Assembly: GCF_040750475.1 (NCBI RefSeq) | Contig: NZ_JABJVY010000021.1 | Span: forward strand, 42,686-106,685 | Length of the DNA: 64,000 bases | Direction of reading: 5' to 3' | From: Amorphus sp040750475 | GTDB taxonomy: Bacteria > Pseudomonadota > Alphaproteobacteria > Rhizobiales > Amorphaceae | Shown here: piece by piece, positions 8,443-17,517 of the stretch | How positions within the stretch are numbered: the first letter of the stretch is position 1 | Layout of the letters: each line of letters begins with the position of its first letter | Position numbers and translations under genes: made by a program | The notes under the pieces: model-generated | What the model was told of the DNA's origin: nothing | The model's database searches: none | What the model saw: the letters and a program-made list of their open reading frames with translations, nothing else

Positions 8443-9093
8443 TTACTGAAAAGCCGGCGTCGCGATCCGGGAGAGATGGGTCGTGGCCTGGAGCGGGGCA
8501 GGAACCCGCCGCAGGTCCTTCGGCTTGTGCAGCAATCGCTGGGCGGCGATCGTGTTCCAGGAGTGCGCGAAGGCACGATAGCTCGATATCGCGGAGCTCA
8601 TGTCGATGCGGGTGAAGCGGTGGGGTGCGCTGCGCCCCAGCAGAGCGCCGTCCTCGGCGGAGACTTCCACGACGCCGCCGTCGATCAGCTTGGCGATGAA
8701 GCGATTGCGGCTGGCCAAAAAGGCGGCGGAGCGAAACGTCCCGCTGTCGCTGCGCTCAAACCCGCGGGCGATGTCGGTGACAAGGCGGCCGGCGGCGAGA
8801 TCGAGTTCCAGGCTGACCACCGCAAGGCAATCGTCGGAGCGAAGTTCCAGGACGAGGCCGGTCGATGTGGTTTCCGCTCCGATCAGGCGCAGCGTTTCGA
8901 ACGGCCGGTCGCGATCGCCGCGTAACCGCACCGCGATCGCGCCCAAGCGAGCGTCGAGCGCGATGGTTTGCGCTTGGTCGAGGCGGGTTTCGGTTGGAAG
9001 CTCTGACAGGGCGTCCAGCAGATCCGGGCCGAACCGCTCGACGAATCCGCTCACGCCGACGAAATCGTCGGAGACGATCTCCAAAAGGGCCAT
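8443..9093 (-). CDS. Conserved-looking hypothetical protein, 216 residues
   Basis: I do not recognise the family. The protein begins MALLEIVSDDFVGVSGFVER. It alternates beta-like hydrophobic stretches (LGAIAVRLRG, TGLVLELRSDDCLAVVSLEL) with charged loops, and has no signal peptide, membrane segment or metal-binding cysteine cluster. A more helical C-terminal region (SSAISSYRAFAHSWNTIAAQ) ends the protein. Codon use matches its neighbours, which supports a real gene. It converges on the adenylate cyclase and lies upstream of nothing obviously related. Confidence 0.6.
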   Translation of the reverse strand: MALLEIVSDDFVGVSGFVERFGPDLLDALSELPTETRLDQAQTIALDARLGAIAVRLRGDRDRPFETLRLIGAETTSTGLVLELRSDDCLAVVSLELDLAAGRLVTDIARGFERSDSGTFRSAAFLASRNRFIAKLIDGGVVEVSAEDGALLGRSAPHRFTRIDMSSAISSYRAFAHSWNTIAAQRLLHKPKDLRRVPAPLQATTHLSRIATPAFQ

Positions 9094-9201
9094 GGGGCCG
9101 CGCCTTTCTTACATCCTGGCGAATCGGAGAGCACCGATCCGCGGCATCGTCATCTCCACCCCTTTGATCCAGATTTGCACGGGACAGGCCGTCCGCGCAA
9201 T

Positions 9202-9711
9202 TCAGCCGCGTCCGGAAATCGGCGGCTGGAAGGCAAGTCCGGTGTCCCAGGGAAAATAGATCCAGGTGTCCTGGGAGACCTCGGTGATGAAGGTGTCGAC
9301 CAGCGGACGCCCTTTGGGCTTGGCGTAGACGGTCGCGAAATGGGCGTTCGGCAGGTGACTGCGCACCAGTCGGGCCGTCGCCCCGGTGTCGACCAAGTCG
9401 TCGACGATCAGAATGTGCTTTCCGCCATCGCCGCCGACGGCGAGAAGCTCCGAGTTCACCCCCTTGATGATGTTGAGCTCGCCTTGCTCCTTGTTCTCGT
9501 TGTAGGAGGCGACGCAGAAGGTATCGATCAGGCGGATGCCGAGCTCGCGCGCAACGATCGCCGCCGGCACCAGCCCGCCGCGCGTGATGCAGGCGATCCC
9601 TCTAAAATCGCCTTGGCCGCTCAGCCGCCAGGCGAGCGCGCGGGCATCCCGGTGAAACTGATCCCAGGAGACGGGAAAGGCCTTTTCCTGCGGTGGCGTC
9701 TCGGTCGGCAT
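9202..9711 (-). CDS. gpt: Xanthine-guanine phosphoribosyltransferase
   Basis: 169 residues. It carries the PRPP-binding signature HILIVDDLVDTGATARLV, the PRTase loop ITRGGLVPAAIVAREL and the C-terminal purine-binding WIYFPWDTG, a hallmark of XGPRT in proteobacteria. It salvages xanthine and guanine to XMP and GMP at the inner membrane face. It lies 12 bases downstream of the CinA-type gene, a pairing frequent in Rhizobiales, so the two are probably cotranscribed. Confidence 0.93.
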   Translation of the reverse strand: MPTETPPQEKAFPVSWDQFHRDARALAWRLSGQGDFRGIACITRGGLVPAAIVARELGIRLIDTFCVASYNENKEQGELNIIKGVNSELLAVGGDGGKHILIVDDLVDTGATARLVRSHLPNAHFATVYAKPKGRPLVDTFITEVSQDTWIYFPWDTGLAFQPPISGRG

Positions 9712-9723
9712 GGGGACGGCTCC

Positions 9724-10476
9724 TCACTTGTCCGGCACGGTGAGTTCGGCGACGGCCGCTTCAACAGCACTCTTGGCGGCGGCCAGCTTGTCGGTCTCGC
9801 GCGAGCGGACCACGATCTGGGTCAGGAAGCGCGTGCCGTCGAAGTGTGGATAAGAGCCGATCTGAACATCGGGATGCGCCTCGGCGATCTTCGCCAGCGG
9901 TTCGGCGATCTTTCCTTCCGGCATGGGCGCGTTGATGGTCTCCGAAAAGATCCGCCGGCCGGTCTTCAGCCGAGATCCGATCTCGTCCAGCATGCTCTGC
10001 ATGATCCGGGGGACGCCGGCCATTACGAATACGTTGCCGATGTGAAAGCCGGGGGCGCCGGAGACCGCATTCTCGATCAGGTCTGCGCCTTGCGGGATGC
10101 GCGCCATGCGCAGCCGGGCCGAGGTCAGGTCGGCGTTTGGATAGCGATGGCGCATGAGGGCGACGGCGCGTTCATCGATGTCGATGCCGACCCCAAAAGC
10201 GGAGGCGATCGCATCGGCGGTGATGTCGTCGTGGGTGGGGCCGATGCCGCCTGTGGTGAAGACGTAGGTATAGCGTTCGCGCAGGGCATCCACGGCCTCC
10301 ACGATCATCGCCGAGACGTCCGGGACGGTGCGGATCTCGCGAACCTCGATGCCGACCTCCGAGAGATACTCGCAGATGTAGCCGGAGTTGCTGTCCTTGG
10401 TGCGTCCGGAGAGGATTTCATCGCCGATGACGAGAATGCCGGCGGTCACGGACTGATCGGATGCGCTGTCGGTCAT
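9724..10476 (-). CDS. CinA N-terminal / molybdopterin-binding domain protein
   Basis: 250 residues matching the MoCF (MoaB/Mog-like) domain of competence/damage-inducible protein CinA: ILVIGDEILSGRTKDSN at the front, then FTTGGIGPTHDDITADAIA, the conserved GGxGPTxDD loop. The C-terminal deamidase domain of full-length CinA is absent, so this is the short form. It may act on NAD-related pyrophosphates as COG1058 proteins do, but substrate is not deducible here. It precedes gpt. Confidence 0.85.
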   Translation of the reverse strand: MTDSASDQSVTAGILVIGDEILSGRTKDSNSGYICEYLSEVGIEVREIRTVPDVSAMIVEAVDALRERYTYVFTTGGIGPTHDDITADAIASAFGVGIDIDERAVALMRHRYPNADLTSARLRMARIPQGADLIENAVSGAPGFHIGNVFVMAGVPRIMQSMLDEIGSRLKTGRRIFSETINAPMPEGKIAEPLAKIAEAHPDVQIGSYPHFDGTRFLTQIVVRSRETDKLAAAKSAVEAAVAELTVPDK

Positions 10477-10502
10477 GGTGGATCGCTTCCTTGTTGAAAA
10501 GC

Positions 10503-10613
10503 GCTCTTAGAGCCGTTCCGCTTTTCACGGAAATGCAGGCCGACTCCAACTTATTATTTGGACGCATTTCCGGACGGCGAACCGGTTTCCGCTTCGCCTG
10601 GAAAAGGCTCTTA
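10503..10613. repeat. Interspersed intergenic repeat, copy 1
   Basis: The gap between the CinA-type gene and the FAD monooxygenase is filled by an imperfectly self-complementary element: CTTAGAGCC at one end and GGCTCTTAG at the other, with GCATTTCCGGACGG and the core GAACCGGTTTCC inside. Related copies lie at 14824-14912, 29206-29250 and 31991-32040. Such palindromic elements are common between genes in Rhizobiales. Confidence 0.65.
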
Positions 10614-10681
10614 GCATAGGCGGCTTCGGCAATCCGTGCGCTCGTCGGCTCTGGACGATGGCTTCCAAGCTTGCTTTGGGC

Positions 10682-11857
10682 TCAAGCCGGCAGCGTCGAC
10701 GGGCGCCAGCCGTAAATCCGGTCCATCCGGCGCAACAGCCGGTCTGGGCCAAGCGTGGCCATGGTGAGGTTGCGGGCAATCGCGGCCGGAAAGCCGAGGT
10801 GATAGACCCGCTCCAGCCGCCGCGCCTCGCGCCAGATCGGTACCACGCGCGGCTTGCGGCGACGCTCGTAGGCGACCAGCGCCTGCGACGTGGGCCCGTG
10901 CAGGGCGATCGCCGCGGCAAGCTCGCAGGCATCTTCGATCGCCATCGCGCCGCCTTGGGCGAGAAAGGGCAGCATCGCATGGGCGGCGTCTCCGACCAGG
11001 GCGATCGGTCCGCGCACCCAGCGGGCATCGGGCGCCACGGCCGCCAGCGGCCAGCGCGTCCAACTGTCCGACCGCGCCAGCAGGGCCTGCAGGTCGGGGG
11101 CGAGCCGGCGGCCGACGCCAGTGGGCAGGGCGGTTGCCTCGTCGGGCTGGGACGGATCGCCCGGCCGATCGGCGGTGACCACGACGATGTTTGTGAGCGT
11201 GCCGGCCGCGATCGGGTAGCGCACCACGTGAGCGTCCGGTGCAAGCCATAGATCCACCCGCCGGGCCGCCTGTTCATCATGGGGATCGGCCGGAATGATG
11301 GTGCGCCAGGCGGTCTGCCCGGTGGGGCGGGCGGTGCGTCCGTCGATCGCCGCGCGCACAACCGAGCGCACGCCATCGGCCCCGACCAGAAGCGGCGCTC
11401 GCCAGGTCTCGTCGGCAACGGTCAGCTCGATCGCGTCGCCTTCGGTGCGCAGATGCGTCACCGGCGCGTCGAGATGGAGCGCGATACGCGGATCGGCTTC
11501 GGCGGCAGCAAGGAGGATCGCCTGCAGATCGGCACGGTGGATCACGCGATAGGGCGCACCGAAGCGCACCTCCGCGGTGTCGCCGAGCGTGACGCGGGTG
11601 ATCTCCCGTCCGTCACGGCCCGATCGCATCGCCACATGATCGGGACGCACGGCCTTGGCATCGAGCGCGGCATCGAGGCCGAGCGCGGACAAGACCCGCC
11701 CGACATTGGGCGAGAGCTGAATGCCCGCGCCGACCTCGCTCAGCGCCGGCGCGCGCTCGAACAGGTCGACCTCGTGGCCGAACCGGGCCAGGAGAAGCGC
11801 GCTGGCAAGCCCGCCGATTCCGCCGCCGGCGATCGCAATGCGCGTCTCAGAACCCAT
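10682..11857 (-). CDS. FAD-dependent monooxygenase (salicylate hydroxylase-like)
   Basis: 391 residues of a group A flavoprotein monooxygenase. The N-terminal dinucleotide fold reads IAGGGIGGLASALLLARFGH, the middle LLVGADGVRSVVR is the DG motif that contacts FAD and NADPH, and IALVGDAAHAMLPFLAQGG is the GD motif. Substrate is probably an aromatic acid or a related small molecule but cannot be assigned. It neighbours a zf-CHCC protein gene 15 bases upstream on the same strand. Confidence 0.88.
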   Translation of the reverse strand: MGSETRIAIAGGGIGGLASALLLARFGHEVDLFERAPALSEVGAGIQLSPNVGRVLSALGLDAALDAKAVRPDHVAMRSGRDGREITRVTLGDTAEVRFGAPYRVIHRADLQAILLAAAEADPRIALHLDAPVTHLRTEGDAIELTVADETWRAPLLVGADGVRSVVRAAIDGRTARPTGQTAWRTIIPADPHDEQAARRVDLWLAPDAHVVRYPIAAGTLTNIVVVTADRPGDPSQPDEATALPTGVGRRLAPDLQALLARSDSWTRWPLAAVAPDARWVRGPIALVGDAAHAMLPFLAQGGAMAIEDACELAAAIALHGPTSQALVAYERRRKPRVVPIWREARRLERVYHLGFPAAIARNLTMATLGPDRLLRRMDRIYGWRPSTLPA

Positions 11858-11872
11858 GGCCGACCAAACGCG

Positions 11873-12118
11873 TCAGGCCGCGGCTTCCTTGAATTCGCAT
11901 TCGCTCGGGACCGCGTCGTGGGGATCGAGGCTCGAGTCGAGCACATAGTGGGTGGAGCAATAGGGGCACACCACCTCGCTCTCGTCGCCCATGTCGAGGA
12001 AGACGTGTGGATGGTCGAACGGCGGCCGGGCACCGACGCACATGAACTCCTTGGCGCCGATGCGGATCTGCTCGACACCCGGGTCGTTCTGGAAGTGAGG
12101 GATGACGTTTTCCGCCAT
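11873..12118 (-). CDS. Zinc-finger CHCC protein (NDUFS6-like)
   Basis: 81 residues from the ATG at 12118 (MAENVIPHFQND). It shows the zf-CHCC pattern: FMCVGARPPFDHPHVF followed by VVCPYCSTHYVLD, giving Cys, His and CxxC zinc ligands. The family is the bacterial relative of the mitochondrial complex I subunit NDUFS6, usually seen as a short stand-alone protein in alphaproteobacteria. It probably helps respiratory complex I assembly, an inference from the family. A longer in-frame extension to 12286 has no conserved sequence. Confidence 0.85.
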   Translation of the reverse strand: MAENVIPHFQNDPGVEQIRIGAKEFMCVGARPPFDHPHVFLDMGDESEVVCPYCSTHYVLDSSLDPHDAVPSECEFKEAAA

Positions 12119-12267
12119 GGGCCGGCGCTCCGCAAAGTCTCGATTTCGGATCGGGGCGGACGATATCGCGGTCGCGTCCGAAAGGATAGGGGCCATCGTC
12201 GCGGGTTCCGCCGCCGGTGTCGAGCGGCTATGGTCCGCCGCATCTTCAGTCAAATCGCGTGTGTGCC

Positions 12268-13038
12268 GTGGCTTCTTCCTATCCAACCCAAACCTTTTCC
12301 TCCGATGGCATCGAGATCGCCTATATCGACGCGGGCGAGGGCGAGCCGATCCTGCTGATCCATGGCTTCGCCTCCAACAAGGAGATGAACTGGGTCGGTC
12401 CGGGCTGGGTGGAAGCGCTCGTTCGCGACGGACGCCGCGTCATCGCGCTCGACAATCGCGGTCACGGCGAGAGCGAGAAGCTCTACGATTCGGCCTACTA
12501 TCCCGCCGACGTGATGGCGGAGGATGCGTTTCGGCTGCTCGATCATCTCGCACTCGAACGCGCCGACGTGATGGGCTATTCGATGGGCGCGCGGATCTCC
12601 GCATTTCTGTCTCTGGCGCATCCCGACCGGGTGCGCAGTGTGGTCTTCGGCGGCCTTGGGCTCGGCATGGTGAAAGGGGTCGGTGGCCAGGAGATCATCG
12701 CCTCAGCGCTGGAAGCCCCGTCGCTCGACGAGGTGACCACGCCGCTCGGGCGCAAATTCCGCCAGTTCGCCGACCAGACCAAGAGCGACCGGATGGCGCT
12801 GGCGGCCTGCATGCGGGCCTCCAGCAACAAGATTTCGGAGGAGACGATCGCGACGCTGGTGCCCCCGGCGCTCGTGGCGGTCGGCACCACCGACGATATC
12901 GCCGGCTCCGCCGAGGGCTTGGCGGCGTTGATCCCGAACGCCAAAGTGCTTGAGATTCCCGGCCGCGATCACATGCTGGCCGTGGGCGACAAGGTCTATA
13001 AGGAAGGCGTGCGCGCCTTTCTGCATGAACGTCCCTGA
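12268..13038 (+). CDS. Alpha/beta-fold hydrolase
   Basis: About 256 residues. LLIHGFASNKEMNW is the oxyanion loop, VMGYSMGARISAFL carries the nucleophilic Ser, and RDHMLAVGDK near the end the catalytic His; the acid is probably the Asp in AVGTTDDIAGS. ALDNRGHGES is typical of the family. Substrate unknown. The start is ambiguous: GTG codons at 12217, 12259 and 12268 are in frame, with no good ATG; the conserved part starts just after 12268. The gene is read divergently from the zf-CHCC gene. Confidence 0.85.
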   Translation: MASSYPTQTFSSDGIEIAYIDAGEGEPILLIHGFASNKEMNWVGPGWVEALVRDGRRVIALDNRGHGESEKLYDSAYYPADVMAEDAFRLLDHLALERADVMGYSMGARISAFLSLAHPDRVRSVVFGGLGLGMVKGVGGQEIIASALEAPSLDEVTTPLGRKFRQFADQTKSDRMALAACMRASSNKISEETIATLVPPALVAVGTTDDIAGSAEGLAALIPNAKVLEIPGRDHMLAVGDKVYKEGVRAFLHERP

Positions 13039-13140
13039 GTGTCGGGCGTTCAGGAGTGTGAACGCAAGCGTTTGCCTCGGCGCTTCGAACCACTATGTTC
13101 AAGTGTCGGATCGCGACCGGAGACGAAAGGACCCGCGGCC

Positions 13141-13974
13141 ATGGTTCATGTAACGGAGCGCGACACCGTCGCCCCGATCGCCAGTCATGATCCGGTTTGG
13201 GATCGGATTCGCGACGATGCGCAGCGGATGGCCCACAACGAGCCCACGCTTGCCGGTTTCGTCCACGCGACGGTGCTCGATCAGCCGGATCTGGAATCCG
13301 CCGTCAGCCAGCGCGTGGCGCACCGCCTCGGCGACGCCGCCGTCGGGGCCACCCATATTCGCCACGCTTTTCGCCAGGCCTATGAGGCCCGGCCGGAGCT
13401 GTCGGAAACGCTGCGCGTCGATATCGTCACCGTCTACGATCGCGATCCCGCCTGCCATCGGCTCATCGACCCCGTGCTCTACTTCAAGGGCTTTCACGCC
13501 ATTCAGACGCACCGGCTGGCCAATTTCCTGTGGCATCAGGGCCGACGGGATTTCGCCTACTTTCTGCAGAGCCGGGCGTCCGCGGAATTCCAGGTCGATA
13601 TCCATCCGGCCGTCCCCATGGGGCGCGGCATCTTCATCGACCACGCGACCGGTGTGGTCGTCGGCGAAACCGCGGTCATCGAGGACAACGTATCCATCCT
13701 GCAGGGCGTGACCCTCGGGGGGACCGGCAAGGAGGATGGCGATCGGCATCCGAAGATTCGGCACGGCGTGCTGATCGGGGCCAATTCGTCGATCCTGGGC
13801 AATATCGAGGTCGGCCATTGCGCTCGCGTGGCGGCCGGCTCGGTGGTCTTGAAGCCAGTGCCGGAAAACTCCACGGTGGCCGGCGTTCCCGCCCGCGTCG
13901 TTGGAACGGCCGGCTGCGCGGAGCCTGCGCGCTCGATGGACCAGATCCTCGCGGATTTCGACGAGCGGGTCTGA
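13141..13974 (+). CDS. cysE: Serine O-acetyltransferase
   Basis: 277 residues. It transfers acetyl from acetyl-CoA to L-serine, the first step of cysteine synthesis. The helical N-terminal domain (DPVWDRIRDDAQRMAHNEPT) is followed by a left-handed beta-helix with hexapeptide repeats: VDIHPAVPMGRGIFIDHATG with the catalytic Asp/His, then GVTLGGTGKEDGDRHPKI. The ATG at 13141 follows AAAGGA. The cysK gene that would use its product lies 40 kb away at 53612-54652. Confidence 0.95.
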   Translation: MVHVTERDTVAPIASHDPVWDRIRDDAQRMAHNEPTLAGFVHATVLDQPDLESAVSQRVAHRLGDAAVGATHIRHAFRQAYEARPELSETLRVDIVTVYDRDPACHRLIDPVLYFKGFHAIQTHRLANFLWHQGRRDFAYFLQSRASAEFQVDIHPAVPMGRGIFIDHATGVVVGETAVIEDNVSILQGVTLGGTGKEDGDRHPKIRHGVLIGANSSILGNIEVGHCARVAAGSVVLKPVPENSTVAGVPARVVGTAGCAEPARSMDQILADFDERV

Positions 13975-14044
13975 CACCACCGGCTCATTGCGACCCTTTG
14001 GACGGCGTCCGCGCGGGCGCCCGGCCCATTTCCTTTTGCTTGCT

Positions 14045-14269
14045 ATGGAGGACATTTTGGACAAGGCCGAAATCGCGAAGCTGCAAAACTATCTGCGGCG
14101 GACCTTTGGCAACACGACGCTGTCGGTCCGGGCGCGGCCGCGCAAGGACGATTCGGCCGAGGTGTACCTGGGCGACGAGTTCATCGGCGTCCTGTTCCGC
14201 GACGACGAGGACGAGGACCTGTCCTGGACGTTCACGATGTCGATTCTGGAAATCGACGTGGAGGAATAG
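14045..14269 (+). CDS. DUF3126 family protein
   Basis: A 74-residue acidic protein starting MEDILDKAEIAKLQNYLRRT, with YLGDEFIGVLFRDDEDEDLS and ending in acidic residues. This is the DUF3126 family, restricted largely to alphaproteobacteria and of unknown function. It lies between cysE and the gamma-carbonic anhydrase gene, starting 7 bases ahead of the latter, so the two are likely one transcript. Confidence 0.85.
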   Translation: MEDILDKAEIAKLQNYLRRTFGNTTLSVRARPRKDDSAEVYLGDEFIGVLFRDDEDEDLSWTFTMSILEIDVEE

Positions 14270-14275
14270 GCCACG

Positions 14276-14812
14276 ATGCCGCTCTATGAAATCGACGGGG
14301 CGCGGCCGGAGCTTCCGGCCGCCGACGCCCACTGGATCGCTCCGACAGCGGTTCTGATCGGGCGGATCCGGCTCCTGGCCGAGGCAAGCGTCTGGTGGGG
14401 GGCCGTGCTGCGCGGCGACAACGAGTGGATCGAGATCGGTGAGCGCTCGAACGTTCAGGACGGTTCGGTCTTCCACACCGACATGGATGCGCCGCTGACC
14501 GTCGGTGCGGATTGCACCATCGGCCACAAGGTCATCCTTCATGGCTGCACGGTCGCCGACAATTCGCTGATCGGCATGGGCGCCACGGTGCTGAACCACG
14601 CCAAGATCGGCCGCAACTGCATCATCGGCGCCAATGCCCTGATTCCCGAGGGCAAGGAAATTCCCGACAATTCGCTGGTGGTCGGCATGCCCGGCAAGGT
14701 GGTGCGCACCTTGAGCGACGACGAGGTCAAAGGCCTCACCCGGAGTGCCGCGCACTACGTGGAGAACTGGAAACGCTACGCGGCTGGCCTGAAGGTTCTC
14801 GGATCAAATTGA
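14276..14812 (+). CDS. Gamma-carbonic anhydrase family protein
   Basis: 178 residues of left-handed beta-helix. The motifs RGDNEWIEIGERSNVQDGSV, FHTD and GHKVILHG supply the three metal-binding histidines of the gamma-class, and the C-terminal helix AAHYVENWKRYAAG is usual. Many such proteins (YrdA/PaaY type) have weak or no carbonic anhydrase activity, so catalysis is likely but not certain. Six bases separate it from DUF3126. Confidence 0.9.
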   Translation: MPLYEIDGARPELPAADAHWIAPTAVLIGRIRLLAEASVWWGAVLRGDNEWIEIGERSNVQDGSVFHTDMDAPLTVGADCTIGHKVILHGCTVADNSLIGMGATVLNHAKIGRNCIIGANALIPEGKEIPDNSLVVGMPGKVVRTLSDDEVKGLTRSAAHYVENWKRYAAGLKVLGSN

Positions 14813-14823
14813 ACGGGACATGT

Positions 14824-14912
14824 TCTAAAGCCGTTCCGTTTTTAACGTCCGGTTTTGGCGCATTTCCGGATGGGGAACCGGTTTTCGATGCGCACGGAAA
14901 CGCTTTCTCGAC
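14824..14912. repeat. Interspersed intergenic repeat, copy 2
   Basis: Related to copy 1: TCTAAAGCCGTTCCG, then GCATTTCCGGATGGGGAACC and the core GGAACCGGTTTTC, ending in GGAAACGCTTTC. It lies between convergent genes. Confidence 0.6.
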
Positions 14913-14928
14913 AGAGCAGCAAATCGCC

Positions 14929-15594
14929 TCAGCGCCCGGTGCGGGCGGGGGGCGACTGCTGGGGCCGGATCGATCCGACGGCGCTGGTGCCGCGCTGATC
15001 GATGATCCGGACCCAGGTGCTCGGGTCCTCGACCTCTTGGCGCTTGACGTAATGGTAGAGCGTTAGCGCCCAAGGCAGCACGGTGTCTGTGCGATTGTCC
15101 AAAATGAGATCGCCACGGTCGGTCCCAACTGTCAGAACCGCATGGCCTTCGCCGTTTTCGTCGCGCACGACGGTGATGAGAAGCACGCTTGCCGGCCAGC
15201 CTTTTTCCATCAGCAGCCGGCGTTTCAGCAAGACGTAGTCTTCGCAGTCGCCGGCCTCGATCGGATAGGTCCAGAATTCCGAGCGCCCATAGTAGGCGCG
15301 ATCGGTCACCGGGCGAACCGCGGCGTTTACCGAACGGTTGGTCTCGACCAATTCCACCCAACGTTCGTCGGTGAGAACGACGGCCCGCGACGGCTTTTTT
15401 GCCGGCCGGCAGTCGACGGGAAAGCGCGTGCAGAATTCCACATAGCCCTCGGGGGCTTCCGTCGGATCGGAAAGCGGCATGAAGCTGCTGGTGGCCTCTG
15501 CAGCCGATGGTGCACCGACTGCCGCAAGAATCGCGAGAAGCCAGGTGGCCAAGCGAAGCCGGGCAGGGCAGGCGGGCGCAGCAGAAACCATCAT
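14929..15594 (-). CDS. Bacterial transglutaminase-like cysteine protease, secreted
   Basis: 221 residues with a signal peptide ending near AAEA (about residue 34). GDCEDYVLLKR contains the catalytic Cys, GHAVLTV the His and LILDNRT the Asp of the BTLCP family, which is widespread in alphaproteobacteria. Relatives such as LapG cleave surface adhesins, but no LapD or adhesin gene is nearby, so the target is unknown. It acts in the periplasm. Confidence 0.87.
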   Translation of the reverse strand: MMVSAAPACPARLRLATWLLAILAAVGAPSAAEATSSFMPLSDPTEAPEGYVEFCTRFPVDCRPAKKPSRAVVLTDERWVELVETNRSVNAAVRPVTDRAYYGRSEFWTYPIEAGDCEDYVLLKRRLLMEKGWPASVLLITVVRDENGEGHAVLTVGTDRGDLILDNRTDTVLPWALTLYHYVKRQEVEDPSTWVRIIDQRGTSAVGSIRPQQSPPARTGR

Positions 15595-15960
15595 CCTCGC
15601 GAAGCCTTTTCACCGATGTCGGGACGTGGGCATCAAAGCGGGGTGAGCGGATCGATCAGCCTTCGAAGGGAGGTCGGCTTCGTTGGCCGGCCGATCCGCT
15701 CTGGTCGTTAGATTGCACAGCACGACTTGCGGCGGGATGAAGCGGACGGCTTGCAATTAAATCGATCCGTTACGAGCGCGGCTACCTTTAAGTAACGATG
15801 CCGTCGGCTGCGCGAGGCGGGCTTGCCTTGTCTCAAGCCGGTGGGCGGCCTAGAAACCAGAAAGATACGAGCGACTGCAGGTCCCGTGCGGCAGCGCCGG
15901 TAAAGCGTGGTCGCGCCACCGCCCTTTCTTCCCGGTTCCGCAAGGACGACCGATCACCTC
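15595..15960. other. Intergenic region, no gene seen
   Basis: 366 bases between the divergent protease and rhomboid genes. It contains an AT-richer patch (around 15755-15795, AATTAAATCGATCCG and TTTAAGTAACG) that could hold promoters, but no convincing pair of hexamers, RNA gene or conserved small frame was found. Confidence 0.4.
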
Positions 15961-16767
15961 ATGACTTTTTCGCGCTCCGACCGTGGCGAGCCGATGTTCA
16001 CGATCCCGTCGACGGTGGTCTGGCTGACGGCCGTGCTGGTGGTCATCCACATCGTCCGCACGACGCTTCTGACCTATGAGCAGGACATCGGCGTCCTGAT
16101 CCTGTTCGCCTTCATCCCGGCGCGCTATGCCGGCGATGTCTTTTCCTTCTACCTCTCCGGCAATGGAGGCGGTGCCGGGCTCTGGTCGATGCTGAACACG
16201 GGCGCGGCGGTCTGGACCTTCCTGACCTATGCCTTTCTGCACGGCAGCGTCACCCATCTGCTGGTGAACGCGCTGTGGCTCGTCGCTTTTGGCAGCGCGC
16301 TCGCGCGCCGGTTCGGCACGGTGCGCTTTTTGGCCTTTTCCGCCGTCTGTGCGATCGTCGGCGCGGCCGTGCATCTGGCGGTCCATTTCGGAGATATGGT
16401 GCCGGTGGTCGGTGCCTCGGCGGCGATCTCGGGCCAGATGGCGGCAGCGGCGCGGTTCGTGTTCCAGCTCGGCGGCCCGCTTGGCGTTCTCAGAATCGGC
16501 GACGAGCGCGCCTACCAGATTCCTGCCGACAGCCTCGCTGAGACGATCCGCAATCCCCGCGCGATGATCTTCGTTGCGGTCTGGTTCGGGATCAACCTTC
16601 TGGTCGGGCTGGGTTCGAGCTCGCTGATCGGTGTCGATGGCACGGTCGCCTGGGAGGCCCATATCGGCGGCTTCCTGGCGGGCTTGTTCCTGTTCCGCAT
16701 GTTCGATCCGGTCGGCCCCTCGGGAAATGCGACCGCGGCTCATCGCTGGACCTCTCGCCCAGGCTGA
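15961..16767 (+). CDS. Rhomboid-family intramembrane serine protease
   Basis: 268 residues with about six hydrophobic helices. HGSVTHLLVNALWL is the rhomboid helix-2 His/Asn motif, VVGASAAISGQM carries the catalytic Ser in GxSA form, and AWEAHIGGFLAGLFLF the catalytic His. It should cleave membrane proteins within the bilayer; the substrate is unknown. An ATG at 15994 is the alternative start; neither has a strong ribosome binding site. Confidence 0.88.
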   Translation: MTFSRSDRGEPMFTIPSTVVWLTAVLVVIHIVRTTLLTYEQDIGVLILFAFIPARYAGDVFSFYLSGNGGGAGLWSMLNTGAAVWTFLTYAFLHGSVTHLLVNALWLVAFGSALARRFGTVRFLAFSAVCAIVGAAVHLAVHFGDMVPVVGASAAISGQMAAAARFVFQLGGPLGVLRIGDERAYQIPADSLAETIRNPRAMIFVAVWFGINLLVGLGSSSLIGVDGTVAWEAHIGGFLAGLFLFRMFDPVGPSGNATAAHRWTSRPG

Positions 16768-17059
16768 GCCGGTCCTGTCGCGCCGGTATCGCGGAAAACG
16801 GGTCCTGCTCTTCGCCCGACGCGTCCCGACGCGAACCTTCGCCTTCGTTCAATTCCAGCTTGTGTGCGCCAACAGGGATGGCATCATTGTCCGTCCGGTC
16901 CATGCGCACGCTCGTGGACTGGGCGCCTTGCGGCTCTGACACTGCTCGCGCCACGCCGAAACTTGTCCGGGATCGATTTTCCGCCTTGTTTCGGCGTCAG
17001 GATAAAATGTCGCAGGGGGCTTGGGGACGACAACAGATGGCGTGCGAAGGGAGGCATCC

Positions 17060-17491
17060 ATGACCGTTGCCGCGATTCTGGCCGACAAGGGTCACGATAC
17101 CGTCACCGCGAGCGAGAGCGATACGATCGCTGCGGTGTGTAGGCGGCTGGCCGAGTACAAGATCGGTGCCGTCGTCATTGCCGGTGCCGACGGTGCGCTT
17201 TCCGGCATCCTATCGGAGCGCGATATCGTGCGGGCTTGCGCCGCCCATGGTGCGGAGGCATTGCACTCGACGGCCGGGCAACTGATGACCCGTGCCGTCG
17301 TGACGGTCACCCCCGACGATACCATCGCGACCGTCATGGAGCGCATGACGGCCGGGCGCTTCCGCCATCTGCCCGTCATCAAGGACGGCAAGCTCGCGGG
17401 CGTGATTTCCATCGGCGACGTGGTGAAGCACCGCATCGCCCAGGCCGAGCAGGAAGCGGCCGAAATGCGCACCTATATCGCCAGCGCCTGA
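17060..17491 (+). CDS. CBS-domain pair protein
   Basis: 143 residues, preceded by a good GGGAGG. Two tandem CBS domains fill the protein: the first holds LSGILSERDIVRACAAHG, the second GRFRHLPVIKDGKLAGVISI. Such stand-alone pairs bind adenosyl ligands (AMP, ATP, SAM) and act as energy sensors; ligand and target cannot be told here. It converges on hisI. Confidence 0.9.
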   Translation: MTVAAILADKGHDTVTASESDTIAAVCRRLAEYKIGAVVIAGADGALSGILSERDIVRACAAHGAEALHSTAGQLMTRAVVTVTPDDTIATVMERMTAGRFRHLPVIKDGKLAGVISIGDVVKHRIAQAEQEAAEMRTYIASA

Positions 17492-17517
17492 CGACCGGGG
17501 CCTGCGATCGAGCTGGC

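Noticed and set aside
16768..17059. Small gene between the rhomboid and CBS genes
   Set aside because: Frames on both strands lack start signals and protein-like composition; treated as non-coding.
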